A stretch of 64,000 bases of DNA from Flavobacterium sp. 9R (GCF_902506345.1 NZ_LR733413.1:2319893-2383892), one strand, 5' to 3'. Positions 51,279-60,787 are shown, counted from the first letter of the stretch. Numbers and translations are program-made. The notes: generated by a model not told the origin, from the letters alone.

Positions 51279-51791
51279 TTAAAAAGTGATTCTCACCCCA
51301 ATTTGGTTAGCGCTTGCTAGTAATGTTGTGGTCGGTTGTGATTCATAAATACTCGCCGTACCATTATTGTGCAAACCCAATGCTTTTTTGATTCTTTTTG
51401 GATAGCCAATCTTTATTGGTATAGAAGCTACAATCATCGCCCCGCCAATAATAGCCGCGGTTAAATTAGAACGTTCAGATTTAATGTTTGGAGAATAATC
51501 CCCAGGATTATAAGTCGATGTAGTGTTATCCGTTGTCATAGCTGTTGCAAGATTAACTGTTACCAATCCTAAACCACCATAAAACAAAACATTCCCCCAC
51601 GTTTTTTTATTACGCCCAGCATTGTACTCTGCTAAAGCCTCGCTGTTTTTGCTTAATAATTGCCTAACCTCATCAGAAGTTAATTTTTTGTTTTCAGAAG
51701 TATATACTGTACCTCCACTACCATAGTTAAGTTGTTGTGCCATTCCAGAAATAGAAACCATCAAGAAGGCTAAAAGCATTGTTCTTTTCAT
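51279..51791 (-). CDS. Exported protein of unknown function
   Basis: The protein has 170 residues. A signal peptide ends GMAQQ. A central hydrophobic region (VLFYGGLGLVTVNLATAMTT and AAIIGGAMIVASIPIKIGY) suggests one or two membrane-associated helices, and the tail LLASANQIGVRITF looks like a strand. Such a layout is seen in small flavobacterial envelope proteins. The family is not recognised. Confidence 0.6.
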   Translation of the reverse strand: MKRTMLLAFLMVSISGMAQQLNYGSGGTVYTSENKKLTSDEVRQLLSKNSEALAEYNAGRNKKTWGNVLFYGGLGLVTVNLATAMTTDNTTSTYNPGDYSPNIKSERSNLTAAIIGGAMIVASIPIKIGYPKRIKKALGLHNNGTASIYESQPTTTLLASANQIGVRITF

Positions 51792-52302
51792 AAATTGTTG
51801 AATTATAATGTAGTAAATAATTGTTGTTTTTAAGTAACATCCTTTTGGATTAGCGTTCGATATTGGCTTAAAAACACCTTTTAAAAGTAGGAATTATAAG
51901 TGAATTTGTTTGTAAATAAAAGAAGAAAAAACAGTACAATTTCACAGTAATTCATCATAATTCTACTACTTTAAAACCATCCTGCAAGGTCTTTTTTTCG
52001 ACCTTGTAGGTATTTGGATTCAAAGAACATACCTACAAGATTCTGTGTTTTGAAAACCTTGCAGGAAAACAACTGGAAAATCATTTAAAAAAGAAGTTTT
52101 GTATTAGCACTCCTTGGCTTATGAAAAACCAAACGTTCTAGCCTAGCCCCGATGGGAGCGGCATCCTTGCTTGGCGGGGTTCGCCTAGCAAGATATAGCG
52201 GACAGCGGGACGACTCGTGTGATGTGCAAAGTGATGGTGCTCCTCAAACTGTTCTATAATATCTGTGAGAGTAAGTCCATTGGATTTTCAAATGTAGCTA
52301 CA
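51792..52302. other. Intergenic region with hairpin and structured repeat copy C
   Basis: It contains CCTGCAAGG/CCTACAAG-type hairpin sequence at 51981-52070, followed by structured repeat copy C. The order and the linker match 55545-55754. No gene is seen. Confidence 0.65.
52122..52248 (+). repeat. Dispersed structured repeat, copy C (Flavo-1-like)
   Basis: It is in plus orientation. Base: CCTAGCCCCGATGGGAGCGG and AGCGGACAGCGGGACGACTC. The apical stem is CTTGCTTGGCG with CGCCTAGCAAG (imperfect). It shares its upstream flank and downstream GTGCTCCT with copy D. Confidence 0.75.
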
Positions 52303-53847
52303 TTAATTCTCGCAGAAAGCAGTTATTTTTTGCAGATGTTGTTCGACTTGGTATTGATTAAAATTGTCCCATTTTGGAGGGAAGTTTGTTTTCTGTCCAC
52401 ACATGGCATCCAAACAAACATTGTTGTCTTTGTAGTTGTCATGCAAAACGGCCAAGATTTTAAAGAAAAAATCCTCTAGCATAATGATCGCATCAAACTC
52501 GGATTTTAGTGCAGTATAATTACTAGCTGTTGGATTTAATATTTGTAACAAATCTAGCACTTCGTTCTTTTCGGCTTCGTTGATTTCAGTTAAATAACCG
52601 TTTTTAAGGGTTTTAAAAACCAAATTATTCCAAACCACGCTATCGTGTCCCCATTGCACATCTGGTAGATGCAAAGAGTGCTCACAAATTAGGATAATAG
52701 CAAAAAGAACATCGTTTAAATAGGCTTCGGGAAACTCATCAAAGCTTCTGAATTCAAAACCACTTTGGTACATTTTCTCCTGATTAAAATCTAAACCTAC
52801 TTCCGAAAGTAATTCATACTCCATAGTTGACTCAATTTGATCGCGCCACCAAATGTTGTCCTCTTTTTCAAAGCGTAGTAGTTTTCTAAAATCGTCTACT
52901 TTGTAGGTTAGAATTTTACCTTTCGGCATGGCTTTATTGTATGTTCCAACGCCTATATAGCGAGACATAGCGTTGCGCATAGAGCCCAAGGTAAATTTTT
53001 GGTCCAAATTGTAGGTGTCACTTATTACTCCCATAATATCTGGGCTTCCAAGAGTAGCAATAAAAAAGGGCTCAAACCATTGCAGTAAATAAATGGCATT
53101 GGCGTGTGTTGCCTCAAATTGTTCATAGTTGACAATTCGGCTATGCTCTGTTAATGACGGCAATGTAATGTGAAAATGGTAAGTTCCGTTATTAAACAAA
53201 ACGAGATTTTCTTGATTGGTCATGAACATATTGAGTCCGTTGTTGTACTCTGGGAAATTTAATTTGCCTTTGAGTACGCTCGATTCATTGATTTTATCGA
53301 GGAATAATTTTTTGGTAGCTTTTAGTTCTTTACACGAATCCGCAATCGTACGATTTTCAAAATATTTGGTTACAAATTCGATAGAATCCCCATCAAAATG
53401 TACCGATCCCATCGTTTTGTTTCGTTGGGTGATCATACTTTGAATATTGTAAGGTTGATCTTCAAGAAAAAGTTCCATAATGGATTGACCAAGATAGTTT
53501 GGATTTTCGATAGGTTTTGGGAGCAGTTCAGTAGTTTCTGGACTATCCGTTACTGTTTTAATGCCTGCTACTGTTTTGTGCTGGTAATTTACATCTAGTT
53601 TTTCTAGGGAATGACTATTGATCATACGGCTGACCACGTAGTTTTTATTTGTGCCAAACGCTTTTTTTAAAATAGGGGCTAAACTTTCAGGTTTATAGCA
53701 TTTTCTGTAATCAATACTGTATTTTTCAAAACCAATTTTTTCCTGTATAAATTCACCAGAGACGATTAGGGATTCTTCAAATTGCAGGTATGTTTCGTTT
53801 TCTAATCCTATTCCCCAATAAAATTTTCCGTTCTGGCCGTTGTTCAT
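52303..53847 (-). CDS. Large protein with GCL/carboxylate-amine ligase-like motifs
   Basis: The protein has 514 residues, no signal or membrane segment. Near the start YWGIGLENETYLQFE has the GxExE-like pattern of glutamate-cysteine ligases. FHITLPSLTEHSRIVNYEQFEATHANAIYLLQWFEPFFIATLGSPD resembles their His and 'AN-SP' segment. SMRNAMSRYIGVGTYNK has Arg residues like the C-terminal substrate site. I infer an ATP-dependent amide-forming enzyme but am not sure. A cysteine hydrolase gene lies 311 bases upstream on the same strand. Confidence 0.45.
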   Translation of the reverse strand: MNNGQNGKFYWGIGLENETYLQFEESLIVSGEFIQEKIGFEKYSIDYRKCYKPESLAPILKKAFGTNKNYVVSRMINSHSLEKLDVNYQHKTVAGIKTVTDSPETTELLPKPIENPNYLGQSIMELFLEDQPYNIQSMITQRNKTMGSVHFDGDSIEFVTKYFENRTIADSCKELKATKKLFLDKINESSVLKGKLNFPEYNNGLNMFMTNQENLVLFNNGTYHFHITLPSLTEHSRIVNYEQFEATHANAIYLLQWFEPFFIATLGSPDIMGVISDTYNLDQKFTLGSMRNAMSRYIGVGTYNKAMPKGKILTYKVDDFRKLLRFEKEDNIWWRDQIESTMEYELLSEVGLDFNQEKMYQSGFEFRSFDEFPEAYLNDVLFAIILICEHSLHLPDVQWGHDSVVWNNLVFKTLKNGYLTEINEAEKNEVLDLLQILNPTASNYTALKSEFDAIIMLEDFFFKILAVLHDNYKDNNVCLDAMCGQKTNFPPKWDNFNQYQVEQHLQKITAFCEN

Positions 53848-54158
53848 TTATACTTGTTCTATTATGTGATTACTTTAAATTTTGAGGTTTTGCTTTCTGT
53901 CTCTAAAAAAGCGCAGTAGAATTGATTTTGAAATGTAAAAAAAGTAGTCTTTGGGGGATGAGAATGTAACAAATGAATTACAACAACTACCTTTACAACA
54001 ATACTTTAAAAGAACAAACCACCCAATTACACGTTTTTGGAATCGCTACTTTTACCAAGCTGCAAAAGTAGTACATTGTTTTATCATTTCATAGTAGTTA
54101 ACCCCCTGATAATCATAAATATTTTAAGTATTTGAATACTACCAAGAATTATTTTTGT
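53848..54158. other. Intergenic region without recognised features
   Basis: A 311-base gap between two minus-strand genes. It is AT-rich, has no ORF of note, no strong hairpin and no clear promoter element. Confidence 0.5.
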
Positions 54159-54896
54159 TTACTCATGATAATAAAGCACATAAGAAGAGTACAAATCATC
54201 ATTCCACCAGTCTTTTCTGACTAAAGAAAAATAGTTATAATTTAATTTTCCGGCTTGTGATTGCAAAGGATAGAGCACTTTGCCATTTTCACGGTGTGCT
54301 GTGTGGGAATTTGTTTCGGGCACCACAGGAACAATATGTCCCGATAATCCCTTTTGCTTTCTTTTGGCACAAATTATCCCAACACCACCGTTAGCATTGA
54401 CTTTGTTTTGAATTTCATCAACGGAATCCATTTTTTGCCACCCAAAATGCAATCCCCATAGCGAAAACCAATCGTGAATGGCGCTGGAGTAAATGCGCTC
54501 TACCGTTCTTTCAAAAACAGCTTCTACTTCCTGTCCTTGTTTTATTTTTTCCAAAGCTTCATCTGTCCACCAAACAGTTGGGAGGTATACTTTACTGAAA
54601 TAGCAAAAGTCATAAGAGTACACATTACAATAGGTATCTTCTACTGTTCTTTGATACCGTATATTGTTGGCTACATCTAGTTTATCTATAATTACGGAAA
54701 TACTTTCCTTTTTACTGGCAACATTTGATACATCTCTAAACGGAATACTGTCATCCAAAATAGGATGTTGCTTCATTTCGGTGGTGTCTAAGCGAGATTG
54801 AGGATGAGGAAATAAATCAGCCTTAACCATTTGAATTATTGGTGTTGAATTTTCACAAAGCGACGCTAATGCTGCTGTTAAAGATTTGTTTTCCAT
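54159..54896 (-). CDS. Putative papain-fold cysteine hydrolase (NlpC/P60- or CHAP-like)
   Basis: The protein has 245 residues without a signal peptide. EDTYCNVYSYDFCYFSKVYLP carries the CNxxxxD pattern (Cys90) known from cell-wall amidases. FSLWGLHFGWQKMDSVDEIQNKVNANGGVGIICAK and GHIVPVVPE (His177) give the helper and catalytic His regions in the order of that fold. Catalytic Cys-His is inference. Substrate unknown; it lies next to the ligase-like gene at 52303, so it might act on that product. Confidence 0.5.
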   Translation of the reverse strand: MENKSLTAALASLCENSTPIIQMVKADLFPHPQSRLDTTEMKQHPILDDSIPFRDVSNVASKKESISVIIDKLDVANNIRYQRTVEDTYCNVYSYDFCYFSKVYLPTVWWTDEALEKIKQGQEVEAVFERTVERIYSSAIHDWFSLWGLHFGWQKMDSVDEIQNKVNANGGVGIICAKRKQKGLSGHIVPVVPETNSHTAHRENGKVLYPLQSQAGKLNYNYFSLVRKDWWNDDLYSSYVLYYHE

Positions 54897-55088
54897 CTTG
54901 TCTTCTTAAAATTGATTGGCTTACTACCTCAAAAATTGATTTGATTCTACAACGTAGTATTTTAAACCAAAAAGTAAACATAAGAATTTTAAATTTCACT
55001 ACCTGTAATGAAATAGACAAATAATAGAAAATTGTAATGATTACCCACTAGGTAAAATTTAAGAAAACACTAAAGGGAATCAAATCAT

Positions 55089-55394
55089 TTACCGATTAAC
55101 AATACTAACCGCAGTGCCAGTTACCGTAGCGGCAATTAAGTACTCACTGCTTTTTACTTCAATATCCACAAGTATTCCTACTACAGCATTCGCGTTTATT
55201 TTTTCAGCATTTTGCCTAAGTTGTTCCAACGCTTGCTCTTTTACCTCTGCAATACTCTGACTTACTCCTTCATAATATTTTTGCATATTAAAAGTCATAG
55301 TCATTTTTTGGACATTTACAGCAGTTCCTGAGACAATACCCTTGTACTCCATAATTTTATAATCTTCTACAGAATTGGTTGTTGTTAAAAGCAT
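55089..55394 (-). CDS. YbjQ/UPF0145 family protein
   Basis: The protein has 101 residues, the normal length. TTTNSVEDYKIMEYKGIVSGTAV is the conserved YbjQ N-terminus and EKINANAVVGILVDIEVKSS the middle, ending TGTAVSI. These pentameric small proteins have a putative metal-binding fold with no known function. Confidence 0.88.
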   Translation of the reverse strand: MLLTTTNSVEDYKIMEYKGIVSGTAVNVQKMTMTFNMQKYYEGVSQSIAEVKEQALEQLRQNAEKINANAVVGILVDIEVKSSEYLIAATVTGTAVSIVNR

Positions 55395-55826
55395 CTTTTT
55401 TATGTTTAAAATTTAGTTACTCAGTTTGAGTATCAAATTACCATTTCGTTACAAGATGTGATGTAATAAATTGGTTTTAATTGTTGGAATTCGAATAAGC
55501 ATTGATTACAAACAATTAATCTGGCATTAGGCATTCCCAAGAAGACCTACAAGGTTTTGAAAACCTTGCAGGAAAACAATTGGAAAATCATTTAAAAAAC
55601 ACGATTTTAATTAGCAGTGCTTGGCTGATGAAAAACCAAACGTTCTCGCCTAGCCCCGATGGCAGTGAAAATCCTCTTGTGCCAGGGTTTGGCACAAGAG
55701 ATTGCAACGTACAGCGGGACGACTCGTGTGGTGCGCAGGTCACGGGTGCTCCTTATTATACTATTACATTTTACCGTTACCTTCTCCTAATAAAAAGCCC
55801 ACTCGCTAGGAATGGGTTTTGTTGGA
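55395..55826. other. Intergenic region with hairpin and structured repeat copy D
   Basis: A CCTACAAGGTTTT / AACCTTGCAGG hairpin (55546-55572) is followed by a linker nearly the same as at 52.05 kb and by structured repeat copy D. A weak AAGCCCACTCGC / AATGGGTTTTG stem precedes the peptidase stop. No gene is seen. Confidence 0.65.
55629..55754 (+). repeat. Dispersed structured repeat, copy D (Flavo-1-like)
   Basis: It is in plus orientation. Base: CCTAGCCCCGATGGCAGTG and GTACAGCGGGACGACTCG. The apical stem is CTCTTGTGCCA with TGGCACAAGAG, unlike copies A-C on both strands yet fully paired, which is strong covariation. Confidence 0.78.
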
Positions 55827-57773
55827 TTATTTTAAAAGATACTCTTGCATAAATCGGATGACGGCCAGTCGTTGGTAATCGACATTGGCTTTTTTCTTGA
55901 AGCCGTGGCCTTCGTCTTTGGCCTCGAGGTACCAAACCGTGTTGCCTTGTGCTTTGAGTTTGTCACGCATTTGAAGGGCTTCGGTCACGGGAACGCGAGG
56001 GTCGTTGGTGCCCTGAATGATGAATAATGGTTTTTTGATTTTATCGGTATTGTTTAAAGGCGCCATTTTATCAAAAAAAGCGGCCATTTCGGGGATGCGT
56101 TCATCGCCATATTCTACTCTTCGAAGGTCGCGACGGTATTCCTCGGTGTTTTTGAGGAAGGTATTGAAGTTGGAAATCCCCACAATATCTACCGAGCATC
56201 GGATTTTGTCCCCATAGTGAAAGGCCGTGGCCAAGGTCATATAACCGCCATAACTTCCGCCCATAATCATAATACGGTCTTTGTCGAGTTCGGGTTGTTG
56301 GGCAATCCAATCCAATAGCGCACCAATGTCTTTTACAGAATCCTCGCGTAACATTCCGTTGTCTTTGGCCAAATAGGTTTTACCAAAACCCGCAGAGCCT
56401 CTCACATTCGGGAAAATCATCGCTACGCCCATTTCGTTGGTGTAAAAATTACTTGCGCCCAAGAAAGATGCTTGCGATTGTGCTTCTGGCCCACCGTGAA
56501 TCTGAATCAGTACGGGTCTTTTTCCGGTGAATTTTGAAGCTGCTGGATAATAAAATCCTGAAATACCCAAGCCATCAAAACTTTTCCATTCGATAAATTT
56601 AGGCAACGCCATATCAGATGCTTGCATTTCGCCCAATTCACTTGCGGTCCATTGTTCGATTTTGCCATTTTTTAGCGAAAGGCGGTACACATCCGAAGCG
56701 GTTTGAGCTGTCGATTGGGTGAAAAACAAACTTTGGTTGTCCTTGGTAAATTCCGCTCCGCCAATCAATCCCGTTGGAATATTTTTGACTTCGCTGTAGG
56801 ATTGGTCTTTGGTATTCATCAAATACATTTTGTTGCGACCCGCTTCGTTGGTGATAAACACCAGTTGTTTTTTGTCTTCCGAAAAAGAAAAACTTTCTAC
56901 ATTCCAATTGATTTTAGACGTTAGATAGTTCACTTTTTTGGTCTTCACATCCAAAATAGCCAAACGCTCAAACTCATTGTCTTTATCGGTCAAAAACCAA
57001 ATTTCGTTGGTCGAATTTCCAAATTTGGCACTGGTTTGAATCACGCCTTTGCTGGTTCTGTCGGTTACTTCGGATAATTTGCCAGAAGCGACATCCAAAG
57101 ACCAAATATGAGATTCATTGGCCGAGATGTATTCGCCAATCAAAAGTTGTGAATTGTCTTTGGAAAGATCCAAAATACCCCAACCGCCTCCTTTTACTTG
57201 CAGCACCATTTTGGCTGCTGAAGGATTTTTGGGATCCATATAATAAATATCACGGTCTCCGCCGTTGCGTTTGGTCGAGGAGAAATAAAATCCTTTTCCA
57301 TCGGCTCTCCAAGTAATGCCTCCGTTTTGTGAACGGCCGCCATCAGTCAGTAAAGTCGATTGCAGCGTTTTGAGGTCTAATTGGTACAACTGGCCAAACT
57401 CATTACCGCCCACGTCTTTGGAATAAATCAGATACTCGCCTTTGGTAGGTTCGTAGCTCACGCCACTAACAGGTTCGTCGAAAAAAGTGATTTGCGTTCT
57501 CGCCCCCAAAGGCTGCACCACGCGATGCAATTGAGCCGTAGAACCAAAACGAGTCGTAATGATAATGTCGTTTTTTACGGGATGAATTTCTGCCAAAGAA
57601 GCACCACGAGCCTCAGAGTATTTTTTTACCTGAACCGCTAACTCTTTGGGAATGGAAGCAATGTTCTCGGTAATCAAATTTTCGTTAGGCAAAATACTCG
57701 TGTTTTTTTGCTGTGCTTGCACTAAAGTCAAGCCGAGAAAAGTCGGGATTAAAATAAATGCATTGAATTTCAT
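55827..57773 (-). CDS. S9-family prolyl oligopeptidase-like peptidase
   Basis: The protein has 648 residues. The signal peptide ends LVQAQ. The N-terminal part is a WD40-like/beta-propeller domain (TGGRSQNGGITWRADGKGFYFSS and similar strands). The C-terminal alpha/beta hydrolase has HGGPEAQ, nucleophile GGSYGGYM, IQGTNDPRVP with catalytic Asp, and DEGHGF with His. It is probably periplasmic, releasing di- or tripeptides. It is 6 bases from the EamA gene start region on the same strand. Confidence 0.92.
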   Translation of the reverse strand: MKFNAFILIPTFLGLTLVQAQQKNTSILPNENLITENIASIPKELAVQVKKYSEARGASLAEIHPVKNDIIITTRFGSTAQLHRVVQPLGARTQITFFDEPVSGVSYEPTKGEYLIYSKDVGGNEFGQLYQLDLKTLQSTLLTDGGRSQNGGITWRADGKGFYFSSTKRNGGDRDIYYMDPKNPSAAKMVLQVKGGGWGILDLSKDNSQLLIGEYISANESHIWSLDVASGKLSEVTDRTSKGVIQTSAKFGNSTNEIWFLTDKDNEFERLAILDVKTKKVNYLTSKINWNVESFSFSEDKKQLVFITNEAGRNKMYLMNTKDQSYSEVKNIPTGLIGGAEFTKDNQSLFFTQSTAQTASDVYRLSLKNGKIEQWTASELGEMQASDMALPKFIEWKSFDGLGISGFYYPAASKFTGKRPVLIQIHGGPEAQSQASFLGASNFYTNEMGVAMIFPNVRGSAGFGKTYLAKDNGMLREDSVKDIGALLDWIAQQPELDKDRIMIMGGSYGGYMTLATAFHYGDKIRCSVDIVGISNFNTFLKNTEEYRRDLRRVEYGDERIPEMAAFFDKMAPLNNTDKIKKPLFIIQGTNDPRVPVTEALQMRDKLKAQGNTVWYLEAKDEGHGFKKKANVDYQRLAVIRFMQEYLLK

Positions 57774-57779
57774 ATTATT

Positions 57780-58721
57780 TTAGTTTTTGATTAGTATTCG
57801 TTTTCGTTGGCGTTGCATAGCAAAATTAATGATGTACAAGCCCGTTAATGTGACCGTTCCGCCAATGATGATGGCAGCTGTAAGGATTTCGTCAAACAAA
57901 AAAGCTCCTAAAAGTACCGCCACAATCGGATTGATATAGGCATAAACACTACTCAATTCGGTAGGTAAATGCTGCAAGGCATAAATGAAAGCAATGAATG
58001 TCAACACCGAACCAACGCCTACCAAATAGGCAATCGCCCACCAAGAAGCGGCAGGAATTTGTGTCAGCGGAATATTTGTGCCTGTAGCTCCCGTAAAAGC
58101 AAAAAGACACACACTTGAAATCAACATTTGTAATCCTAAACTAAAATAGGGATTAAAACTCGCGGCTTTTTTCTTGGTGTACAAGGTACCAAAAGCCCAA
58201 GTAATGGTAGCAGCCACCGACAAGACTATTCCAAATTGAAAATCAGGTCGGATGAAATCGGCCAAATGTTCATAGAAAATTACGCATACTCCTGCAAAAG
58301 CTATCAGAATTCCAAACACTGCTAAGCGTGTAATTCGTTCCCCTTTAAAAAAGCTAATCATCGCAATCCAAATAGGTACCATTGCGCCAATAATCGCTCC
58401 TAACCCACTCGGAATGAATTTCACGCCCCACGTACTCAGTCCGTTGCTCAGCGCAAAATTAAGCATACTCAAAATCAAGATGGATTTCCATTGTTTGCCT
58501 TTGGGCCAAGTTGTTTTCTTAACTAAAAAGAAACCCACATACAAAGCGCCGCCCAAAAACTGACGGATGGCAGCCAACTGAAGTGCAGGCATATGTTTTA
58601 CGCCTTCTTTAGACGCTAACCAAGTCGTGCCCCAAGCAATACTTACCCAAGCTAAGGCCAACATAGGCAATCCCAAGGTAGTAAATGGAGCCGTAACGGT
58701 ATTTTTAATTTTTGTTCTCAA
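57780..58721 (-). CDS. EamA/DMT-family transporter
   Basis: The protein has 313 residues with about ten membrane helices in two EamA halves (AWVSIAWGTTWLASKEGVKHMPALQLAAIRQFLGG; the second begins near residue 165). It ends with PIVAVLLGAFLFDEILTAAIIIGGTVTLTGLYIIN, typical of the second half. It is a probable inner-membrane drug or metabolite exporter; substrate unknown. It lies 4 bases from the reductase gene. Confidence 0.9.
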   Translation of the reverse strand: MRTKIKNTVTAPFTTLGLPMLALAWVSIAWGTTWLASKEGVKHMPALQLAAIRQFLGGALYVGFFLVKKTTWPKGKQWKSILILSMLNFALSNGLSTWGVKFIPSGLGAIIGAMVPIWIAMISFFKGERITRLAVFGILIAFAGVCVIFYEHLADFIRPDFQFGIVLSVAATITWAFGTLYTKKKAASFNPYFSLGLQMLISSVCLFAFTGATGTNIPLTQIPAASWWAIAYLVGVGSVLTFIAFIYALQHLPTELSSVYAYINPIVAVLLGAFLFDEILTAAIIIGGTVTLTGLYIINFAMQRQRKRILIKN

Positions 58722-58725
58722 AAGA

Positions 58726-59526
58726 TTATGGAGTTTCTACAAAAGTATACTTTAAAATCATTTGTAGTTTATCACTACTAATCCTTTTTCCGGTTCCCGA
58801 AGAAGTTGGGTCAAATGTAGGTGCTATCAATTGCCATTCGAGTGCTTTCTTAGTATAATACTCTTCTCTGGTAGGATGATAAGGCGAGACAGCGTTGAAG
58901 GTTTCGTTCCAACAATCCAGTGCTATAATTTTTTGAATAATTCCGATGCAATCCGTTTGGTGAATGAAATTAATAGGCGCCTTGGAATTGGGTAGATTTT
59001 CTTTGCCCGATAACATTCGTATTGGATTTCGATCAGTTCCTACGAGTCCGCCACAACGAAGGATAGTGGTTTGAAAATGAGGGTTGCTTTGCAAAAGTTG
59101 CTCTACGATTACCAATTGGTGACCGCCTTCGCTATCGGGATTCAAAGGCGTAGTTTCGGTGACCACATCATTCTCTTCACCGTAGACCGAAGTAGAGCTT
59201 ACAAACAATACATTTTGAACCTCAGATTGTTCGATAAACGGAATCAAGGTTTGCATTTTACCTACAAAATCCTCGCTGTTGTTGCTTCTTAATTTTGGAG
59301 GAATATCTATAATCAAAATTTCGCTTCCTTTTAGAAAGGTTGTGATATCACCAGCAATGGCATTGGGTTGCACTTCCATCAAATACGGAAGAATCCCTAA
59401 CTTTTCTAAATGAGCTAGTTTTGAAGAAGAAGTTGTGGAGCCTTTCACCGAAAAACCTTTATTTATCAAGGCTTCCGCCAAAGGCAAACCTAGCCAACCG
59501 CAACCAAGAATACTAATTTGTGTCAT
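58726..59526 (-). CDS. NAD(P)-dependent epimerase/dehydratase, YeeZ-like
   Basis: The protein has 266 residues. The nucleotide motif is ISILGCGWLGLPLAEALINKGFSVKGSTTSS. SSTSVYGEENDVVTETTPLNPDSEGG has the Ser/Tyr region of extended SDRs, and RCGGLVGTDRNPIRMLSG follows. It is YeeZ-type in size. The Tyr-x3-Lys of classical SDRs is not obvious (SVYGEE). Cytoplasmic; substrate unknown. Confidence 0.82.
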   Translation of the reverse strand: MTQISILGCGWLGLPLAEALINKGFSVKGSTTSSSKLAHLEKLGILPYLMEVQPNAIAGDITTFLKGSEILIIDIPPKLRSNNSEDFVGKMQTLIPFIEQSEVQNVLFVSSTSVYGEENDVVTETTPLNPDSEGGHQLVIVEQLLQSNPHFQTTILRCGGLVGTDRNPIRMLSGKENLPNSKAPINFIHQTDCIGIIQKIIALDCWNETFNAVSPYHPTREEYYTKKALEWQLIAPTFDPTSSGTGKRISSDKLQMILKYTFVETP

Positions 59527-59565
59527 TGTTACCCCTCTTTTTAGGATAACAAAGTTGAGCGAAAT

Positions 59566-60777
59566 TTAATTCATAAACAAATAACCGGACTTGGAAAAGC
59601 GATCACCAATTTTCAAAACATAGAAGTAAGTGCCGTTGGGTACTTTGGTATCTTTGGAATCTTCTAAATTACAATTCGAAATTCCAGAAAAAAAATTGGA
59701 TGCACTGCCATAATTTTTGGTCGAATATACCTTACGTCCCCATCTATTGAATATTTCAACTGAATTCGCAAGTCCGCATTCTACCAAACCATCAATTCTA
59801 AAAAAATCATTTATCCCATCTTCATTAGGTGACACAAAATTATAAATCGCCAATTTATTGCAAGGAGAAATAATGCCAATATCATCGGTTCGACCGATGG
59901 TAAAAATGCTAAAACCAGACACCTCATATGGCGTAGTTATGGTTAACTTATCCTTATCGACAATTCCGCCTTCATCTACCCATTTTTGTGTTGAAACATC
60001 CCAACGGACAATTCGTAAGGCTTCAAGGGGTTCTCTCACTATAGCATCTGTAGATGTAGCATTTTCAAAACTTAAGGTTAGTACAATAGGCACCACCCCA
60101 CCAACACTTGAAACTTCCCAATATTCTGTAGTACTAATTTCTTTGATAATTCCTGCGCGATTGCTGTGGGGATAGAGGTCATTGGAGTTAGCCTCGAAAA
60201 ACTCACCGCTATACATTTGATTGGTTGTTTTTAAACTACTAATTTTCGCCGAACGATACTGTGAATTTCTTCCTATCGGATACTCAAAATCAGTGGTGCC
60301 GTTTTTAATTGTCTTGCCTATGATGAAACTAGAATTACTTGCATTATTGGCTATAGCATTTTCCTCAAAAACAGGAATGCCTATAGTAGGCTGCACCGTA
60401 ATAATTCCGTCAATAAAATCTACTTTTTTAAAAAAATTAACCGTTGTACTCAACTCAAAACCTTGGGGATTATCAAAAACGGTATGAACCAATCGTATGG
60501 CACTTTGACCCGAAATTTGTTGTACATTTTTCCCATTGAAATAGGTTGTTCCTTGTGAGTTGGAGGAAAAAGAAAAATCCCCTTCATTGCGTAAATCCTT
60601 AATCAAATATAAATTACCATCATTCAACAATTTCCCAGTAGCGGCATTAGTAAAAGATTCATTACTGAAAACAATAGTATTGGGTAAAATACTCATCTGC
60701 TCATTATTGATAAATTGAGCAAATAGTGGCAATTGCCATAAAATAAGCAGTCCTAAAGTAAATAGAAATTTTTTCAT
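59566..60777 (-). CDS. T9SS type B sorting-domain surface protein
   Basis: The protein has 403 residues from ATG 60777 (MKKFLFTLGLLILWQLPLFAQ); the upstream start at 60834 adds 19 non-signal residues. The C-terminal ~95 residues are a type B sorting domain (gliding-motility C-terminal domain): YNFVSPNEDGINDFFRIDG, VEIFNRWGRKVYSTKNYG and NGTYFYVLKIG. The N-terminal part is beta-rich with no enzyme motif. It should be secreted by the type IX system. It follows the collagen-like gene by 10 bases and is probably co-expressed. Confidence 0.88.
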   Translation of the reverse strand: MKKFLFTLGLLILWQLPLFAQFINNEQMSILPNTIVFSNESFTNAATGKLLNDGNLYLIKDLRNEGDFSFSSNSQGTTYFNGKNVQQISGQSAIRLVHTVFDNPQGFELSTTVNFFKKVDFIDGIITVQPTIGIPVFEENAIANNASNSSFIIGKTIKNGTTDFEYPIGRNSQYRSAKISSLKTTNQMYSGEFFEANSNDLYPHSNRAGIIKEISTTEYWEVSSVGGVVPIVLTLSFENATSTDAIVREPLEALRIVRWDVSTQKWVDEGGIVDKDKLTITTPYEVSGFSIFTIGRTDDIGIISPCNKLAIYNFVSPNEDGINDFFRIDGLVECGLANSVEIFNRWGRKVYSTKNYGSASNFFSGISNCNLEDSKDTKVPNGTYFYVLKIGDRFSKSGYLFMN

Positions 60778-60787
60778 TGCCTCAAAT

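Noticed and set aside
52219..52479. 86-residue ORF on the plus strand
   Set aside because: It begins in repeat copy C and overlaps the 514-residue gene in antisense.
55580..55852. 90-residue ORF on the plus strand
   Set aside because: It translates repeat copy D and runs antisense into the S9 peptidase gene.
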